NCBI RefSeq assembly: GCF_018917935.1
Contig: NZ_JAHLPN010000005.1
Coordinates: forward strand, 1 to 64,000
Reading direction: 5' to 3'
Origin: Kineothrix sp. MSJ-39
GTDB lineage: Bacteria > Bacillota > Clostridia > Lachnospirales > Lachnospiraceae
Length of the DNA stretch: 64,000 bases
Shown here piece by piece: positions 42,946 to 52,996 of the stretch. Position 1 is the stretch's first letter, and every line of letters starts with the position of its first letter. The notes below the pieces were generated by a model. That model had not been told where the DNA came from and did not search any database. It was given only the letters and a program-made list of their open reading frames with translations. A program made the position numbers and the translations under genes.

Positions 42946-43203
42946 TTATTTTACTCTTTCAACGATTTCAACAAGTCTCCATCTCTTATCCTTAGATAAT
43001 GGTCTTGTTTCCATAACCTTTACGGTATCACCGATGTTGCATTCGTTGTTCTCATCATGTGCTTTCAGCTTGTATGTCTTCTTTACGATCTTGTTGTAAA
43101 GAGGATGCTTTACATGGTCTTCTACAGCAACAACGATAGTTTTCTGCATTTTATTGCTTACGACCTTACCGGTACGTGTTTTTCTTAAATTTCTTTCTTC
43201 CAC
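42946..43203 (-). CDS. rpsQ: 30S ribosomal protein S17 (uS17)
   Basis: An 85-residue OB-fold primary rRNA-binding protein ('[20 protein letters not shown]', '[18 protein letters not shown]'). Confidence 0.97.
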   Translation of the reverse strand: MEERNLRKTRTGKVVSNKMQKTIVVAVEDHVKHPLYNKIVKKTYKLKAHDENNECNIGDTVKVMETRPLSKDKRWRLVEIVERVK

Positions 43204-43228
43204 GATCTATTCTCCTTCCTGTCGAGAA

Positions 43229-43438
43229 TTATTCTGCAACGTTAGCTTTTTCTGTAATAACAGTCTGAATTCTAGCGATGTTCTTGCGAACTTCTTTAAT
43301 TCTGCTGGTATTATCAAGCTGGTTTGTTGCGTTCTGGAATCTCAAATTGAAAAGTTCTTTTTTAGCGGAAACTAACTCTTCTGCTAAGTCTGCAGCTGAT
43401 TTAGCTTTTAAATCTTCTACATATTTACTAGTTTTCAT
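43229..43438 (-). CDS. rpmC: 50S ribosomal protein L29 (uL29)
   Basis: A 69-residue helical hairpin near the exit tunnel that forms part of the docking site for SRP and trigger factor ('[20 protein letters not shown]', '[14 protein letters not shown]'). ATG at 43438 is chosen because it follows GGAAGG and gives the normal length; the frame is open to 43549. It overlaps the 3' end of rplP by 11 bases. Confidence 0.96.
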   Translation of the reverse strand: MKTSKYVEDLKAKSAADLAEELVSAKKELFNLRFQNATNQLDNTSRIKEVRKNIARIQTVITEKANVAE

Positions 43439-43865
43439 TTGACACACCGCCTTCCAAATCTGCTTTAGAAACAATTTTACATTTACATGGAAGCTTATGT
43501 GATGCAAGACGTAATGCTTCTTTTGCTGTTTCTTCCGGAACACCTGCAATTTCGAACATTACACGTCCTGGCTTAACAACTGCTACCCAGTACTCTAAAG
43601 TTCCTTTACCGGAACCCATACGTGTTTCTGCTGGTTTGTTAGTTACTGGTTTATCTGGGAAAATCTTAATCCAAACCTTACCACCACGCTTGATGTAACG
43701 AGTCATAGCAACACGGGCTGCTTCGATCTGGTTAGATTTGATCCAACATGGCTCTAAAGCCACGATACCATATTCGCCGTAATTGATCTTATTACCTCTC
43801 ATGGCTTTACCTGCCATAGTTCCACGGAACTGTTTACGACGTTTTACTCTCTTCGGCATTAACAT
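43428..43865 (-). CDS. rplP: 50S ribosomal protein L16 (uL16)
   Basis: A 145-residue late-assembly protein near the A site and peptidyl transferase centre ('[15 protein letters not shown]', '[20 protein letters not shown]'). The start overlaps the rpsC stop by one base. Confidence 0.97.
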   Translation of the reverse strand: MLMPKRVKRRKQFRGTMAGKAMRGNKINYGEYGIVALEPCWIKSNQIEAARVAMTRYIKRGGKVWIKIFPDKPVTNKPAETRMGSGKGTLEYWVAVVKPGRVMFEIAGVPEETAKEALRLASHKLPCKCKIVSKADLEGGVSNEN

Positions 43866-44521
43866 TATTTATCGCTCCCTTCCTTGTTTCCTTTAGTTGG
43901 AAGTACCTCGCCTTTGTAGACCCAAACCTTAACACCTACTTTACCGTAAGTTGTGTCTGCTTCAGCGAATCCGTAGTCAATATCTGCTCTCAGTGTCTGA
44001 AGTGGAATAGTACCTTCTGAATAGAACTCTGTACGAGCCATATCAGCGCCGCCCAGACGTCCTGAACAAGAAGTCTTGATTCCAAGTGCGCCAGCCTTCA
44101 TTGTTCTTCCCATGCAGGATTTCATTGCACGACGGAAAGAAACACGATTTTCAAGCTGCTGAGCGATGTTCTCAGCAACAAGCTGTGCATCTCTGTCAGG
44201 TCTCTTGATCTCTTTGATATCTACTAATACTTTTTTATCTGTTAATTTAGCAAGTTCCTTCTTCGTTACTTCGATCTCAGCGCCGCCCTTACCGATTACA
44301 ACACCAGGTTTAGCTGTGTAGATGATAACCTTTACGCGGTCAGATGCTCTTTCGATCTCGATCTTTGCGATTCCGGCATTGTATAATTTCTTTTTCAGGA
44401 AGTTACGAATGTTGTAATCTTCTACTAAGAAATCTGAAAAATCGCCTTCAGCATACCATTTGGAATCCCAATCTTTAATAACGCCGACTCTCAGGCCGTG
44501 AGGATTAACTTTCTGTCCCAT
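43865..44521 (-). CDS. rpsC: 30S ribosomal protein S3 (uS3)
   Basis: A 218-residue protein at the mRNA entry channel. The KH domain is in the N-terminal half ('[19 protein letters not shown]') and the C-terminal S3 domain follows ('[20 protein letters not shown]'). Confidence 0.98.
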   Translation of the reverse strand: MGQKVNPHGLRVGVIKDWDSKWYAEGDFSDFLVEDYNIRNFLKKKLYNAGIAKIEIERASDRVKVIIYTAKPGVVIGKGGAEIEVTKKELAKLTDKKVLVDIKEIKRPDRDAQLVAENIAQQLENRVSFRRAMKSCMGRTMKAGALGIKTSCSGRLGGADMARTEFYSEGTIPLQTLRADIDYGFAEADTTYGKVGVKVWVYKGEVLPTKGNKEGSDK

Positions 44522-44532
44522 TACTCTTCCTC

Positions 44533-44919
44533 CTATCTTTCATCAAGCACTACTGTAATGTGGCTCATTCTCTTTAAGATTCTATAAGCTCTACCCTGTG
44601 CTCTTGGTCTTACTCTCTTCATTGTCGGTCCCTGATTTGCATAACATTCTGCAATATAAAGGTTTTCTTTCTTCATGCCGTTGTTGTTCTCAGCATTTGC
44701 GATTGCTGATTCTACGATTTTCTTTACGACACCTGAAGCATAACGTGGATTGTACTCAAGGATTGCAAGAGCAGTTTCAACGTCTTTGCCACGGATCGCA
44801 TCTAATACAAAACATGCTTTCTGAACAGGAATTCTAGCGTAAGATAACTTTGCGCTTGGTCTTGTATCCTTGTTCGCATTTCTTTCACGTTTAATTTGGG
44901 ATCTATGTCCTTTTGCCAT
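44533..44919 (-). CDS. rplV: 50S ribosomal protein L22 (uL22)
   Basis: A 128-residue exit-tunnel protein; the beta-hairpin that narrows the tunnel and influences macrolide sensitivity lies around '[20 protein letters not shown]'. No unusual insertion is visible in that loop. Confidence 0.97.
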   Translation of the reverse strand: MAKGHRSQIKRERNANKDTRPSAKLSYARIPVQKACFVLDAIRGKDVETALAILEYNPRYASGVVKKIVESAIANAENNNGMKKENLYIAECYANQGPTMKRVRPRAQGRAYRILKRMSHITVVLDER

Positions 44920-44940
44920 GGATTAAAACCTCCTTTCAAA

Positions 44941-45222
44941 TTATCTCACTTTGGATTTCTTTTCGTCTTTTCCATGTCCTCTGTAAGTTCTTGTTGCAAC
45001 GAACTCACCAAGTTTATGTCCAACCATATCTTCGGTTACATATACCGGAACGTGCTTTCTTCCGTCATGAACTGCAATTGTATGTCCCACGAATGAAGGG
45101 AAAATTGTAGAACGACGTGACCAGGTTTTGATAACCTGTTTCTGTCCAGCTGCATTCATAGCATCTACTTTTTTCAGTAAACTTTCGTCAGCGAAAGGTC
45201 CTTTTTTAAGTGATCTAGCCAT
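44941..45222 (-). CDS. rpsS: 30S ribosomal protein S19 (uS19)
   Basis: A 93-residue head protein ('[19 protein letters not shown]', '[15 protein letters not shown]'). It lies 15 bases after rplB. Confidence 0.98.
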   Translation of the reverse strand: MARSLKKGPFADESLLKKVDAMNAAGQKQVIKTWSRRSTIFPSFVGHTIAVHDGRKHVPVYVTEDMVGHKLGEFVATRTYRGHGKDEKKSKVR

Positions 45223-45237
45223 TTTGTCTCCTCCTTA

Positions 45238-46083
45238 TTATTTGATTGCCTTACCATCTCTACGTCTTACGATCAGCTTGTTAGAAGATTTTTTCTTCTT
45301 ACGTGTCTTAAGACCAAGAGCAGGTTTGCCCCAAGGTGTACATGGGCCAGGACGACCGATTGGTGCTCTACCTTCACCACCACCGTGTGGATGGTCATTA
45401 GGGTTCATAACAGAACCGCGAACTGTTGGGCGGATACCCATGTGACGCTTACGTCCTGCTTTACCAATCTTAACAAGGCTGTGATCTCCGTTACCTACGA
45501 TACCAACTGTTGCTCTACACTCGATTGGTACCATTCTCATTTCGCCTGAAGGAAGACGAAGTGTTGCGTACTTACCTTCTTTAGCCATGAGCTGTGCGCT
45601 GTTACCAGCACTACGAACCATCTGTCCACCCTTACCAGGATGAAGCTCGATGTTGTGAACCTGTGTACCTACCGGGATAGCTGCTAAAGGTAAGCAGTTA
45701 CCGATACGTACTTCTGCTTCTGCTCCGCTCATAACAGTCATACCGTCTGTTAATCCTTCAGGAGCAAGGATATATGCTTTCTCGCCGTCTGCGTAGCAGA
45801 TCAGTGCGATGTTAGCTGTTCTGTTTGGATCGTATTCAACGCCAACTACTGTTGCCGGGATACCATCTTTACCGTTTCTCTTAAAATCGATAATTCTGTA
45901 TTTCTTCTTTGCACCACCACCGTGATGTCTTACTGTGATTTTACCCTGATTATTACGTCCGGAATGCTTTGGCATTGCTACACAAAGGGATTTTTCCGGT
46001 ACTGTCTTTGTAATTTCAGAGAAATCAGATCCAGTCATGTTTCTTCTGGAAGGTGTATATGGGTTATATGTCTTAATTCCCAT
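45238..46083 (-). CDS. rplB: 50S ribosomal protein L2 (uL2)
   Basis: A 281-residue protein essential for peptidyl transfer and subunit joining. '[20 protein letters not shown]' and the following [10 protein letters not shown] loop with the conserved His are present. Start at 46083 follows an AAAGGAG site; the frame is open to 46119. Confidence 0.98.
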   Translation of the reverse strand: MGIKTYNPYTPSRRNMTGSDFSEITKTVPEKSLCVAMPKHSGRNNQGKITVRHHGGGAKKKYRIIDFKRNGKDGIPATVVGVEYDPNRTANIALICYADGEKAYILAPEGLTDGMTVMSGAEAEVRIGNCLPLAAIPVGTQVHNIELHPGKGGQMVRSAGNSAQLMAKEGKYATLRLPSGEMRMVPIECRATVGIVGNGDHSLVKIGKAGRKRHMGIRPTVRGSVMNPNDHPHGGGEGRAPIGRPGPCTPWGKPALGLKTRKKKKSSNKLIVRRRDGKAIK

Positions 46084-46155
46084 GATTGTTTCTCCTTTCA
46101 ATCTGCGATTTGTTATCACACTTTACTGTGTTTATTGCCTGCTAAAGATCGGATC

Positions 46156-46455
46156 TTACAGTCCTGCGAAGATCTCGATATCTTTGCTTTCCTCAGTCAG
46201 CTGTACGATGGCTTTCTTTGTCTTAGCAGTTGTTCCAACTACCATACCACGTCTTTTCTTCTTACCGTCGTTGTTCATTGTGTTAACCTTTGCTACCTTA
46301 ACACCGTCGAACATCTTTTCAACAGCTTCTTTGATCTGAGACTTGTTTGCTTCCGGATGAACCAGGAAAGTATATTTCTTCTCGCCCATAGCATTCATGC
46401 TCTTTTCTGTTACTACAGGTTTCAGAATTACGTCATAATATTTGATATCTGCCAT
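46156..46455 (-). CDS. rplW: 50S ribosomal protein L23 (uL23)
   Basis: A 99-residue exit-site protein that recruits trigger factor and SRP ('[17 protein letters not shown]', '[18 protein letters not shown]'). Its start overlaps the rplD stop by one base. Confidence 0.97.
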   Translation of the reverse strand: MADIKYYDVILKPVVTEKSMNAMGEKKYTFLVHPEANKSQIKEAVEKMFDGVKVAKVNTMNNDGKKKRRGMVVGTTAKTKKAIVQLTEESKDIEIFAGL

Positions 46456-47075
46456 TATGCGTACACCTCCTCAATCTTTGCTGCGGAGTCTTTTGTAAGA
46501 ACAATAGTTCCGGCTTTCATAATGTCATATACATTGATCTGGCTTGTTAATGTTGTATCGATTGAAGCAAGGTTTCTTGCGGAAAGAACTGTGTTTGCAT
46601 CGTTCTCAGCAAGGATTACAAGACCTTTTTCAACTTTGAGGTTATCCATAACCTGCTTGAAGTTCTTTGTCTTTACTTCGTCGAATTTCAGTTCGTCAAC
46701 AACGATCAATTTGTTTTCCTGTAATCTGCTTGTCAAAGCGGATTTCAGTGCTAATCTCTTTTCCTTCTTATTTAACTTGAAGGAGTAATCTCTAGGTGTT
46801 GGAGCAAATACAACTCCGCCTCCTGTCCACTGTGGAGATCTTGTAGAACCCTGTCTTGCATGACCTGTTCCTTTCTGTCTCCAAGGTTTTCTACCACCAC
46901 CGGATACTTCAGAACGTGTTTTTGCTTTCTGTGTACCCTGACGGTTGTTTGCAAGCTGCTGGACAACTGCAAGGTGAACTAAATGCTCGTTGACTTCTAC
47001 GCCAAACACTGCATCACTCAGTTCCATTGTGCCAACTTCTTTGCCTTCCATATTATAAACAGATACGTTTGCCAT
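46455..47075 (-). CDS. rplD: 50S ribosomal protein L4 (uL4)
   Basis: A 206-residue tunnel protein; the extended loop around '[20 protein letters not shown]' reaches into the tunnel. In E. coli, L4 represses the S10 operon at the mRNA leader. A structured leader does precede rpsJ here, but the ligand is unknown. Confidence 0.97.
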   Translation of the reverse strand: MANVSVYNMEGKEVGTMELSDAVFGVEVNEHLVHLAVVQQLANNRQGTQKAKTRSEVSGGGRKPWRQKGTGHARQGSTRSPQWTGGGVVFAPTPRDYSFKLNKKEKRLALKSALTSRLQENKLIVVDELKFDEVKTKNFKQVMDNLKVEKGLVILAENDANTVLSARNLASIDTTLTSQINVYDIMKAGTIVLTKDSAAKIEEVYA

Positions 47076-47100
47076 CTGAATGGTCCTCCTTTCATCCTAA

Positions 47101-47784
47101 TTAAGCTTCCACTCTAGTGGTTTCTTTGATTGTTACTAAAGCTTTTTTAGGTCCCGGTACTGAACCCTTTACTAAAAGTAAATTCTTTTCAGCATCAACC
47201 TTAACAACTTCAAGATTCTGAACTGTTACCTTTACGCAACCCATATGTCCAGGCATTCCTTTTCCTTTAAATACCTTTGAAGGAGAAGAACATGCACCGT
47301 TGGAACCCTGATGACGATGGAATTTAGAACCATGTGCCATAGGTCCTCTGTGCTGACCATGTCTCTTGATTGCGCCCTGGAATCCTTTACCCTTTGAAGT
47401 TGCAGTAGCATCGATCTTATCACCTTCAGCAAAGATATCAGCTTTGATTTCCTGTGCAAGTGCATACTCATCTGCGTTTTCAAACTTGAATTCTCTTACA
47501 AATCTCTTGGAAGAAACTCCAGCTTTTTCGAAGTGTCCTTTTTCAGCCTTTGTTGCGCCGTTTCTGTGGATTACTTCTTTCTTTCCTGCTTTGTCTTTGT
47601 TGACAATCTTGTCTTTCTTGTCTACAAAGCCGACCTGAACTGCGCTGTAACCGTCATTCTCAACTGTCTTGATCTGGGTTACTACACAAGGACCTGCCTG
47701 AAGTACGGTTACAGGAATTAAAGAACCGTCTTCATTGAAGATTTGAGTCATTCCGACTTTTGTTGCTAAAATAGCTTTCTTCAT
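47101..47784 (-). CDS. rplC: 50S ribosomal protein L3 (uL3)
   Basis: A 227-residue protein whose long loop reaches the peptidyl transferase centre ('[20 protein letters not shown]' followed by [10 protein letters not shown]). The protein starts '[16 protein letters not shown]'. It follows rpsJ after a 148-base spacer. Confidence 0.97.
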   Translation of the reverse strand: MKKAILATKVGMTQIFNEDGSLIPVTVLQAGPCVVTQIKTVENDGYSAVQVGFVDKKDKIVNKDKAGKKEVIHRNGATKAEKGHFEKAGVSSKRFVREFKFENADEYALAQEIKADIFAEGDKIDATATSKGKGFQGAIKRHGQHRGPMAHGSKFHRHQGSNGACSSPSKVFKGKGMPGHMGCVKVTVQNLEVVKVDAEKNLLLVKGSVPGPKKALVTIKETTRVEA

Positions 47785-47932
47785 TCTGTTACCTCCTTGT
47801 TTCTACAGCGGAACGAGTCATCAGCTTTCGCCTCGTCGTTCATTCTAGATCCGGGTAATCGGTAAATATAAGTGGAACAATTTGTTACTTCTATATCAAC
47901 CTTTCATAAAGGATCTAATCTGTTTGGTTTGA

Positions 47933-48253
47933 CTAGTTGTTTTTCATCTTGATGCCGATGTACACACCTGCTGGCATCTCAAGTCTCTGCAGTGCATCAA
48001 CTGTTTTCTGTGTTGGTGCAATTACATCGATCAGTCTCTTATGAGTTCTCTGTTCGAACTGTTCACGGGAATCTTTGTACTTGTGAACTGCACGAAGGAT
48101 TGTAACTACTTCCTTTTTAGTAGGAAGCGGTACAGGTCCACTTACCTGAGATCCGTTCTTCTTAACTGTTTCGATGATTTTTTTTGCAGATGCATCAACT
48201 AATTGATGATCGTAGGCTTTCAATGTAATTCTCATTACCTGTTGATTTGCCAT
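47933..48253 (-). CDS. rpsJ: 30S ribosomal protein S10 (uS10)
   Basis: A 106-residue head protein and partner of NusB in antitermination ('[20 protein letters not shown]', '[20 protein letters not shown]'). The frame is open to 48340; the start at 48253 follows GGAGGCGAC. It heads the S10-spc-alpha supercluster and is preceded by a long structured leader and a consensus-like promoter. Confidence 0.97.
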   Translation of the reverse strand: MANQQVMRITLKAYDHQLVDASAKKIIETVKKNGSQVSGPVPLPTKKEVVTILRAVHKYKDSREQFEQRTHKRLIDVIAPTQKTVDALQRLEMPAGVYIGIKMKNN

Positions 48254-48476
48254 AAAAAAAGTCGCCTCCTTTTCGCACTTTTGTTTCTTAAGTACGACAA
48301 GCGGTGACTGTACACTCTCCCGTGTGTGTCCTAGACTCACACGTCGTTTCTGCTCTTCGGCAGACTTCTTATTTGGTACAGTGACTTGTCGTCAGTTTCC
48401 TAACTTGACATTCGCTCCACGGAAAACCTGCATAGAATGCAGCAACCTCACGCTTCATAGCTATCATGCCACAGCA
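48254..48476 (-). ncRNA. S10-operon leader RNA with a three-way junction (candidate r-protein leader)
   Basis: The roughly 220-base leader of rpsJ folds into a long closing stem, ACGACAAG-TCACTGTAC (48376-48392) with GTACAGT-CACCG-CTTGTCGT (48294-48313). It encloses two hairpins: TCTGC/GCAGA (48349-48364) and CGTGTG/CACACG (48321-48343). A further CTGCAT/ATGCAG hairpin lies at 48429-48443. The arrangement is a three-way junction just ahead of the ribosome site, as expected for autoregulation by a ribosomal protein (S10, L4 or another). It was recognised by pairing alone, without a covariance search. Confidence 0.6.
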
Positions 48477-48482
48477 ATATTG

Positions 48483-48511
48483 AGTATAAACTAGGGTTTG
48501 CGGGATTGCAA
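48483..48511 (-). promoter_or_regulatory. Promoter of the S10 operon
   Basis: Minus strand TTGCAA (48506-48511), 17-bp spacer, TATACT (48483-48488). Transcription should begin near 48476, giving the long leader described above. An A/T-rich tract upstream could serve as an UP element. Confidence 0.75.
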
Positions 48512-48591
48512 GTATTTTTTTTGTGAAATTGTATTTTTTTTGTATTTTTTTTCGTACAAAGCAATTTTGAGGGTATTTATAATAAAAATAC

Positions 48592-48790
48592 GAAAGAACT
48601 GTCCTGTATCAATGCAATCACGCTTGACTACCTTGCGATATGTGGCGGATTTGTTTACAAATCCGTCATGTAGCCACCACGCATCGGCGAAGCCGATTCT
48701 TCATGCGTGGTGGTTCCCGTTCGCAAAGCATATTTTGCAATTTTCGGTCGTCTACGCTATCGATTGCTTATGATACAGGACAGTTCTTTC
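48592..48790. repeat. 199-bp palindromic element with perfect 20-bp inverted ends
   Basis: GAAAGAACTGTCCTGTATCA (48592-48611) is the exact reverse complement of 48771-48790, and GCAATC/GATTGC continues the outer stem. Inside are two hairpins that share sequence and so exclude each other: GTGGC-GGATTTGT / ACAAATCC-GCCAC (48642-48677) and CCACCACGCAT / ATGCGTGGTGG (48674-48713). A small GCAAA/TTTGC stem follows. No ORF is credible and no target-site duplication is evident. It lies between putP and the rpsJ promoter. MITE-like element or stable structured RNA are both possible. Confidence 0.65.
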
Positions 48791-48914
48791 TTGATATGCA
48801 TATATATCCCCCTGGCGGGAACCTTCCATATTATATAAAGAATTTATGTATCGGCTAATTATGTTGCGTTTCTATGATACTGTATTGAGTTTCTTCTATA
48901 TATAATAGAAGGGT

Positions 48915-50471
48915 TTATACGCGTTTGTTCTTGACGTCGTCGAACTCCTGGAGGATTTCTGCGTCAGGAGCAGGTGTCAGAAGGCTGACAACAACGATGC
49001 AGATCAGGCTGAGGGCAAAGCCGACTACTAAGGAGTAAAGTCCTGTGTAATCGCCGATCGTTATGCGGATCGCATTGCCTGCTTCATCTACTGTAGAGAT
49101 GATCTTCAGGTAATCCCAGACGATAACGGTAATCGCACCGGATAAAACGCCTGCAACCGCGCCCTGCAGATTGGTACGTTTCCAGAACAGTGATAATACG
49201 ACAAGTGGTCCGAAGGCTGCACCGAAACCTGCCCATGCATTGGATACGAGTCCCATGATGGAGCTGTTCGGATCAAGCGCGATCAGGTAAGCAAGTACCG
49301 CAATAACAAGTACTGTGATACGGCTGATCTTCAGAACTGTCTTATCATCCGCATCCTTCTTGAATACACCCTTGTAGATGTCTTCTGCTACGGAAGAAGC
49401 ACTGACAAGGAGCTGGGAATCTGCTGTTGACATGATCGCAGCCAGAATACCGCATAAGAAGATACCACCGATCACCGGCAGATAATAGTTTTCCGTAAAG
49501 AGCTGCAGGATCATTTTAACAAATACTTTTTCTGTATCGCCGCCTTCCAGCGGAGTTGTCAGGAATGCTCTGCCGACTACACCGATGAAGCATGCAAAGA
49601 ACAGTGAAAGTGCAACCCAGATGATCGCTACTGTTTTGGATTTCTTTAATTCTTTTTCATCACGGACTGCCATGAAACGTACAAGGATATGTGGCATACC
49701 GCAATAACCGAGTCCCCATGCAAGCTGGGAAATGATATCGATTGCTGAGTATGTTTTATCACCATTTCTGAACAGGCTCAAAAATGCAGAGGAACCGCCT
49801 GCAACGCCCTGTGCATCCAGTGCTGCATGCAGATCACCGCCAATAATGACATATGCCATGATTGGAACGATCAGAAGACCGATCAGCATCAGTGTTCCTT
49901 GGATAAAGTCTGTCAGGCAGACTGCCATGAAACCGCCAAGGAATGTGTATACCAGAATAACAAGTGCACCGATCGTCAGTGCGATACGGTAATCCACACC
50001 AAATACGGAGTTGAAAAGCTTACCGCCGGATGCCAGTGCGGATGCTGTATAAACAAGGAAGAAAATAACGATCGTGATCGAAGAGATCAGCAGAAGCACT
50101 TTCTTCTTATCATGAAATCTGTTTTCAAAGTATGTAGGCAGTGTCAGGGAATTGTTCGCACGGATCGTATAACGGCGAAGCGGTCCTGAAATTACCAGCC
50201 AGTTCATGACTGTTCCGAGGAAAAGACCGATCGCGATCCACGACTGTCCTGTTCCCAGCGCATATACGCCGCCCGGAAGTCCCATCAAAAGCCAGCCGCT
50301 CATATCCGATGCCTGTGCGGAGAGCGCTGCCACAAAGCCACCAAGACTTCTGCCTCCCAGGAAATAATCTTCTGCACTGTTATTCTTCTTTGCATAAGCA
50401 GCTCCGATCGCTACCATGCCCAGAAGATAAAGTACAAACGCTACAATGATCCAACCTAATGTATTACTCAT
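48915..50471 (-). CDS. putP: Sodium/proline symporter PutP
   Basis: A 518-residue member of the sodium:solute symporter family with about 13 membrane helices. 'YFLGGRSLGGFVAALSAQAS' plus 'DMSGWLLMGLPG' near the N terminus is the PutP signature; Na+ and proline ligands lie there. It probably imports proline for nutrition or osmoprotection. The frame is open to 50534; ATG at 50471 has GGGAGGAG upstream. It is monocistronic. Confidence 0.92.
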   Translation of the reverse strand: MSNTLGWIIVAFVLYLLGMVAIGAAYAKKNNSAEDYFLGGRSLGGFVAALSAQASDMSGWLLMGLPGGVYALGTGQSWIAIGLFLGTVMNWLVISGPLRRYTIRANNSLTLPTYFENRFHDKKKVLLLISSITIVIFFLVYTASALASGGKLFNSVFGVDYRIALTIGALVILVYTFLGGFMAVCLTDFIQGTLMLIGLLIVPIMAYVIIGGDLHAALDAQGVAGGSSAFLSLFRNGDKTYSAIDIISQLAWGLGYCGMPHILVRFMAVRDEKELKKSKTVAIIWVALSLFFACFIGVVGRAFLTTPLEGGDTEKVFVKMILQLFTENYYLPVIGGIFLCGILAAIMSTADSQLLVSASSVAEDIYKGVFKKDADDKTVLKISRITVLVIAVLAYLIALDPNSSIMGLVSNAWAGFGAAFGPLVVLSLFWKRTNLQGAVAGVLSGAITVIVWDYLKIISTVDEAGNAIRITIGDYTGLYSLVVGFALSLICIVVVSLLTPAPDAEILQEFDDVKNKRV

Positions 50472-50589
50472 ATTCTCCTCCCATATGTAAGAATTTCGAT
50501 TGTTTTGACTACTCTTTGCTACGGTAAAGTACAAAACTGTTTCCTATTATAATGTATCAGATAGCCTTTCGTCAAGGATACATGTATAC

Positions 50590-50634
50590 AATTCTCAACA
50601 AACAGAAAGGTGTCTGCACCGCAAACACCTTTTC
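50590..50634 (-). terminator. Terminator of the GLUG/LRR surface protein gene
   Basis: Minus strand AAAAGGTGTTT pairs with AGACACCTTT around a short loop and is followed by CTGTTTGTTG. It starts about 5 bases after the stop codon. Confidence 0.7.
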
Positions 50635-50638
50635 CGCT

Positions 50639-52996
50639 TTATTTTGTAACTTTTATTGTCTTTGATGCACCTCTCGCTTTAAACACTTTGCGATAGCTGC
50701 TTATCTTTTTCTTTGGTACTTTGAAGGCTGCTTTTTTATGAATGCCTTTGAATGCCTGACTGCCGACATTTTTCTTGGTCAGCTTGGTTGTTTTGACTGT
50801 GATATTCTTTAACTTGCTGCAGCCATAAAAAGCCTTTTTGCCGATCTTTGTGATGTTCTTTCCGATCACAACTTTTTTCAGCTTTTTATTATTTTTGAAT
50901 GCGTTGGCTGCGATCGATGTTACCTTGTAAGTCACGTTATTGATTGTGACCGTGGCAGGGATCGTTACGGAAGCGCTCTGCTTTTTGCTTCCTGTGTAAG
51001 CCACCGTCGGATTCTTTTCTGCGGCACTTGTTACCTGGTAGCGGGCACCGTCTTTCGCCGTCAGTTTTGTACCCTTGGCAGGTACTTTTGTGTCCTGCCC
51101 CGGCTGCTCGCCCGGTGTCTGGCTTGGCTGTTCGCCCGGCTTTGTATTCGATGGCAGTTTCGGGATTGCAACTGCAGCCTTCTTTTCATGGCAGATACTG
51201 CATTCTTCATGTCTGCTTCCCTCTGCCTGCTCGGTTGCTTCCTTATCAATGATCCACGTAAAGCTGTGCCCCTTGGCAGGAATCACTACTGCCTCTGCTG
51301 ACACTTCGTTGGTTCCCTCTTGATCTGAGTAAAACTTTCCGCAAACATTGCATTTGTAATAAGCTGTATTACCGGCTTCTGTACAGGTTGGTTCTTTGGC
51401 TTTTGTTTCCTGCAAGGTATATTCATAAACTGTCGGTTTCTGGTCATTCGTATATTCATAAATCGTATGCGCCTCATCCTTAGTACAGTCCTGATAGGTA
51501 ATGTTCTGGTATACCCTCTTGCTGCCCAATACCGGATAAGCCTGCACATCATTTCCGGAAAGCGTCTGTCCCCAGACCGATTCCTCACGGTCTGCCTGCA
51601 GCAGATATGCGATCTCACCACTTTCAAATGCCTGCGAAGGTTTTCCTTCGGTCTTCTCGGTTGTTAATGCAGCATCCTTATAGCCAATTGCATCTCCTAC
51701 ATACAAATTTGAATCGTAGTATGTATTATGAAAAGTATCTTCTCTACCATCGCCACAAACACCACCAACATTTGTGTTTCCACTGACAGTTGCCTGACTG
51801 TAGCAATTTTCAACAAGACTGTAACCGATATATCCACCAATACCACCAATATATTTTGTATCCCCTATTACATTTCCTCTATTGTAACAATCTTTTATGT
51901 ATATTATATTGCCATATCCGGAACTTTCTCCAACAATTCCGCCGACCCCATTATTTCCCTTTATACTCCCGACATTATAGCTGTTTTCTATTGTTGAAAA
52001 ATTATCCCCACAAATACCACCAACACTCTTGCTAGTTCCATAAACCTGTCCTGCATTGTAACAGTTTTCTATTATACTATTACTTCGACTACGACCACAA
52101 ATACCTCCTACGTAAGATTCCCCATATACAGCGGCAGTGCTATCGCAGTTTTGAATCGTTCCACCATCATTGCGTCCACAGATACCACCAATACAATAGT
52201 CTCCTCTCATATAAGAATCCAGAATTCCCAAGTTTCTGATCACTCCGGCAAAGAATCCAAATAACCCAAAGCAGATCACTCGTTCATCTGAAAGTTCAAC
52301 CATATTCACATACAATCCACTGATACTATGTCCATCGCCATCAAAGGTGCCGGCATACTCCATTTGCCATTTACCATCAGTACTCAAAATTCCCATTGGT
52401 TGCCATGCTTTGAAAGAACTACCATTTGTAACATTTCCGTCTTCATCTGTCTTAATGCTTGTCAGCAGATCTTCATTCACTATGATATTTTTTGTCAAAA
52501 CTGCATTGGCTTTCAGATTCTGCGCGGTTCCGTCTGTCAATGTTCCGTTTACGAGCCCAGCGAACCAGTAGAGCTGCCCTGCGTTTCCGATTTCGTAGGC
52601 TTCATCCATTTTCCCGTCGCCATTCATGTCATACTTATCAGTTGTAAGTATTGCTGGCTCGTATGCACTGCAGCCACTGTCTGTGCAGAAGCCGTTTTCA
52701 TATGTATGTGCATCTGCTGTTTCTGCGTCCAGATCTGTGATTTCTGTGTCACTGTTCTCAGCTTCACTATTTTCTACTCCTGGCTCACCTGTATTATTTT
52801 CTGTATTGTTCTCTGCTTCTACTACTCTCGCTCCGTTTTCTCCTGTAACGGTATTCTCACTGACTGCCAGCACAGTTTCTTCCGCATTTACATCTGCGAC
52901 ATTTGCAGAGGTAACTACCAGCATTGCTGCCATAGCCGCTGCGATCATTTTTCGGACTTGTCTGCCGATTGCTCTGTTTTTGTTCTTTTCCGTCAT
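50639..52996 (-). CDS. Secreted surface protein with GLUG repeats and BspA-type leucine-rich repeats
   Basis: The 785-residue exported protein begins with a signal peptide (about 1-38, 'MIAAAMAAMLVVTSANVADV'). An acidic Asn/Glu/Thr segment follows. A region at about 120-460 carries five or six GLUG-type repeats ('VGGICGRSRSNSIIENCYNA', 'GVGGIVGE'). Cys-containing modules lie at about 530-600 ('YKCNVCGKFYSDQ', 'HEECSICHEKK'), then a Pro/Gln/Gly linker ('PGEQPSQTPGEQPGQ'). The C-terminal BspA-like LRR region ('IAANAFKNNKKLKKVVIGKN', 'IGKKAFYGCSKLKNI') is followed by a very basic tail. It is likely an adhesin or matrix-binding protein held by charge on the wall, as no LPXTG motif is present. Confidence 0.85.
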   Translation of the reverse strand: MTEKNKNRAIGRQVRKMIAAAMAAMLVVTSANVADVNAEETVLAVSENTVTGENGARVVEAENNTENNTGEPGVENSEAENSDTEITDLDAETADAHTYENGFCTDSGCSAYEPAILTTDKYDMNGDGKMDEAYEIGNAGQLYWFAGLVNGTLTDGTAQNLKANAVLTKNIIVNEDLLTSIKTDEDGNVTNGSSFKAWQPMGILSTDGKWQMEYAGTFDGDGHSISGLYVNMVELSDERVICFGLFGFFAGVIRNLGILDSYMRGDYCIGGICGRNDGGTIQNCDSTAAVYGESYVGGICGRSRSNSIIENCYNAGQVYGTSKSVGGICGDNFSTIENSYNVGSIKGNNGVGGIVGESSGYGNIIYIKDCYNRGNVIGDTKYIGGIGGYIGYSLVENCYSQATVSGNTNVGGVCGDGREDTFHNTYYDSNLYVGDAIGYKDAALTTEKTEGKPSQAFESGEIAYLLQADREESVWGQTLSGNDVQAYPVLGSKRVYQNITYQDCTKDEAHTIYEYTNDQKPTVYEYTLQETKAKEPTCTEAGNTAYYKCNVCGKFYSDQEGTNEVSAEAVVIPAKGHSFTWIIDKEATEQAEGSRHEECSICHEKKAAVAIPKLPSNTKPGEQPSQTPGEQPGQDTKVPAKGTKLTAKDGARYQVTSAAEKNPTVAYTGSKKQSASVTIPATVTINNVTYKVTSIAANAFKNNKKLKKVVIGKNITKIGKKAFYGCSKLKNITVKTTKLTKKNVGSQAFKGIHKKAAFKVPKKKISSYRKVFKARGASKTIKVTK

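Noticed and set aside
45922-46788. 288-codon plus-strand frame opposite rplB, rplW and rplD
   Set aside because: Antisense shadow of highly conserved ribosomal genes; composition is atypical for a protein and there is no start signal.
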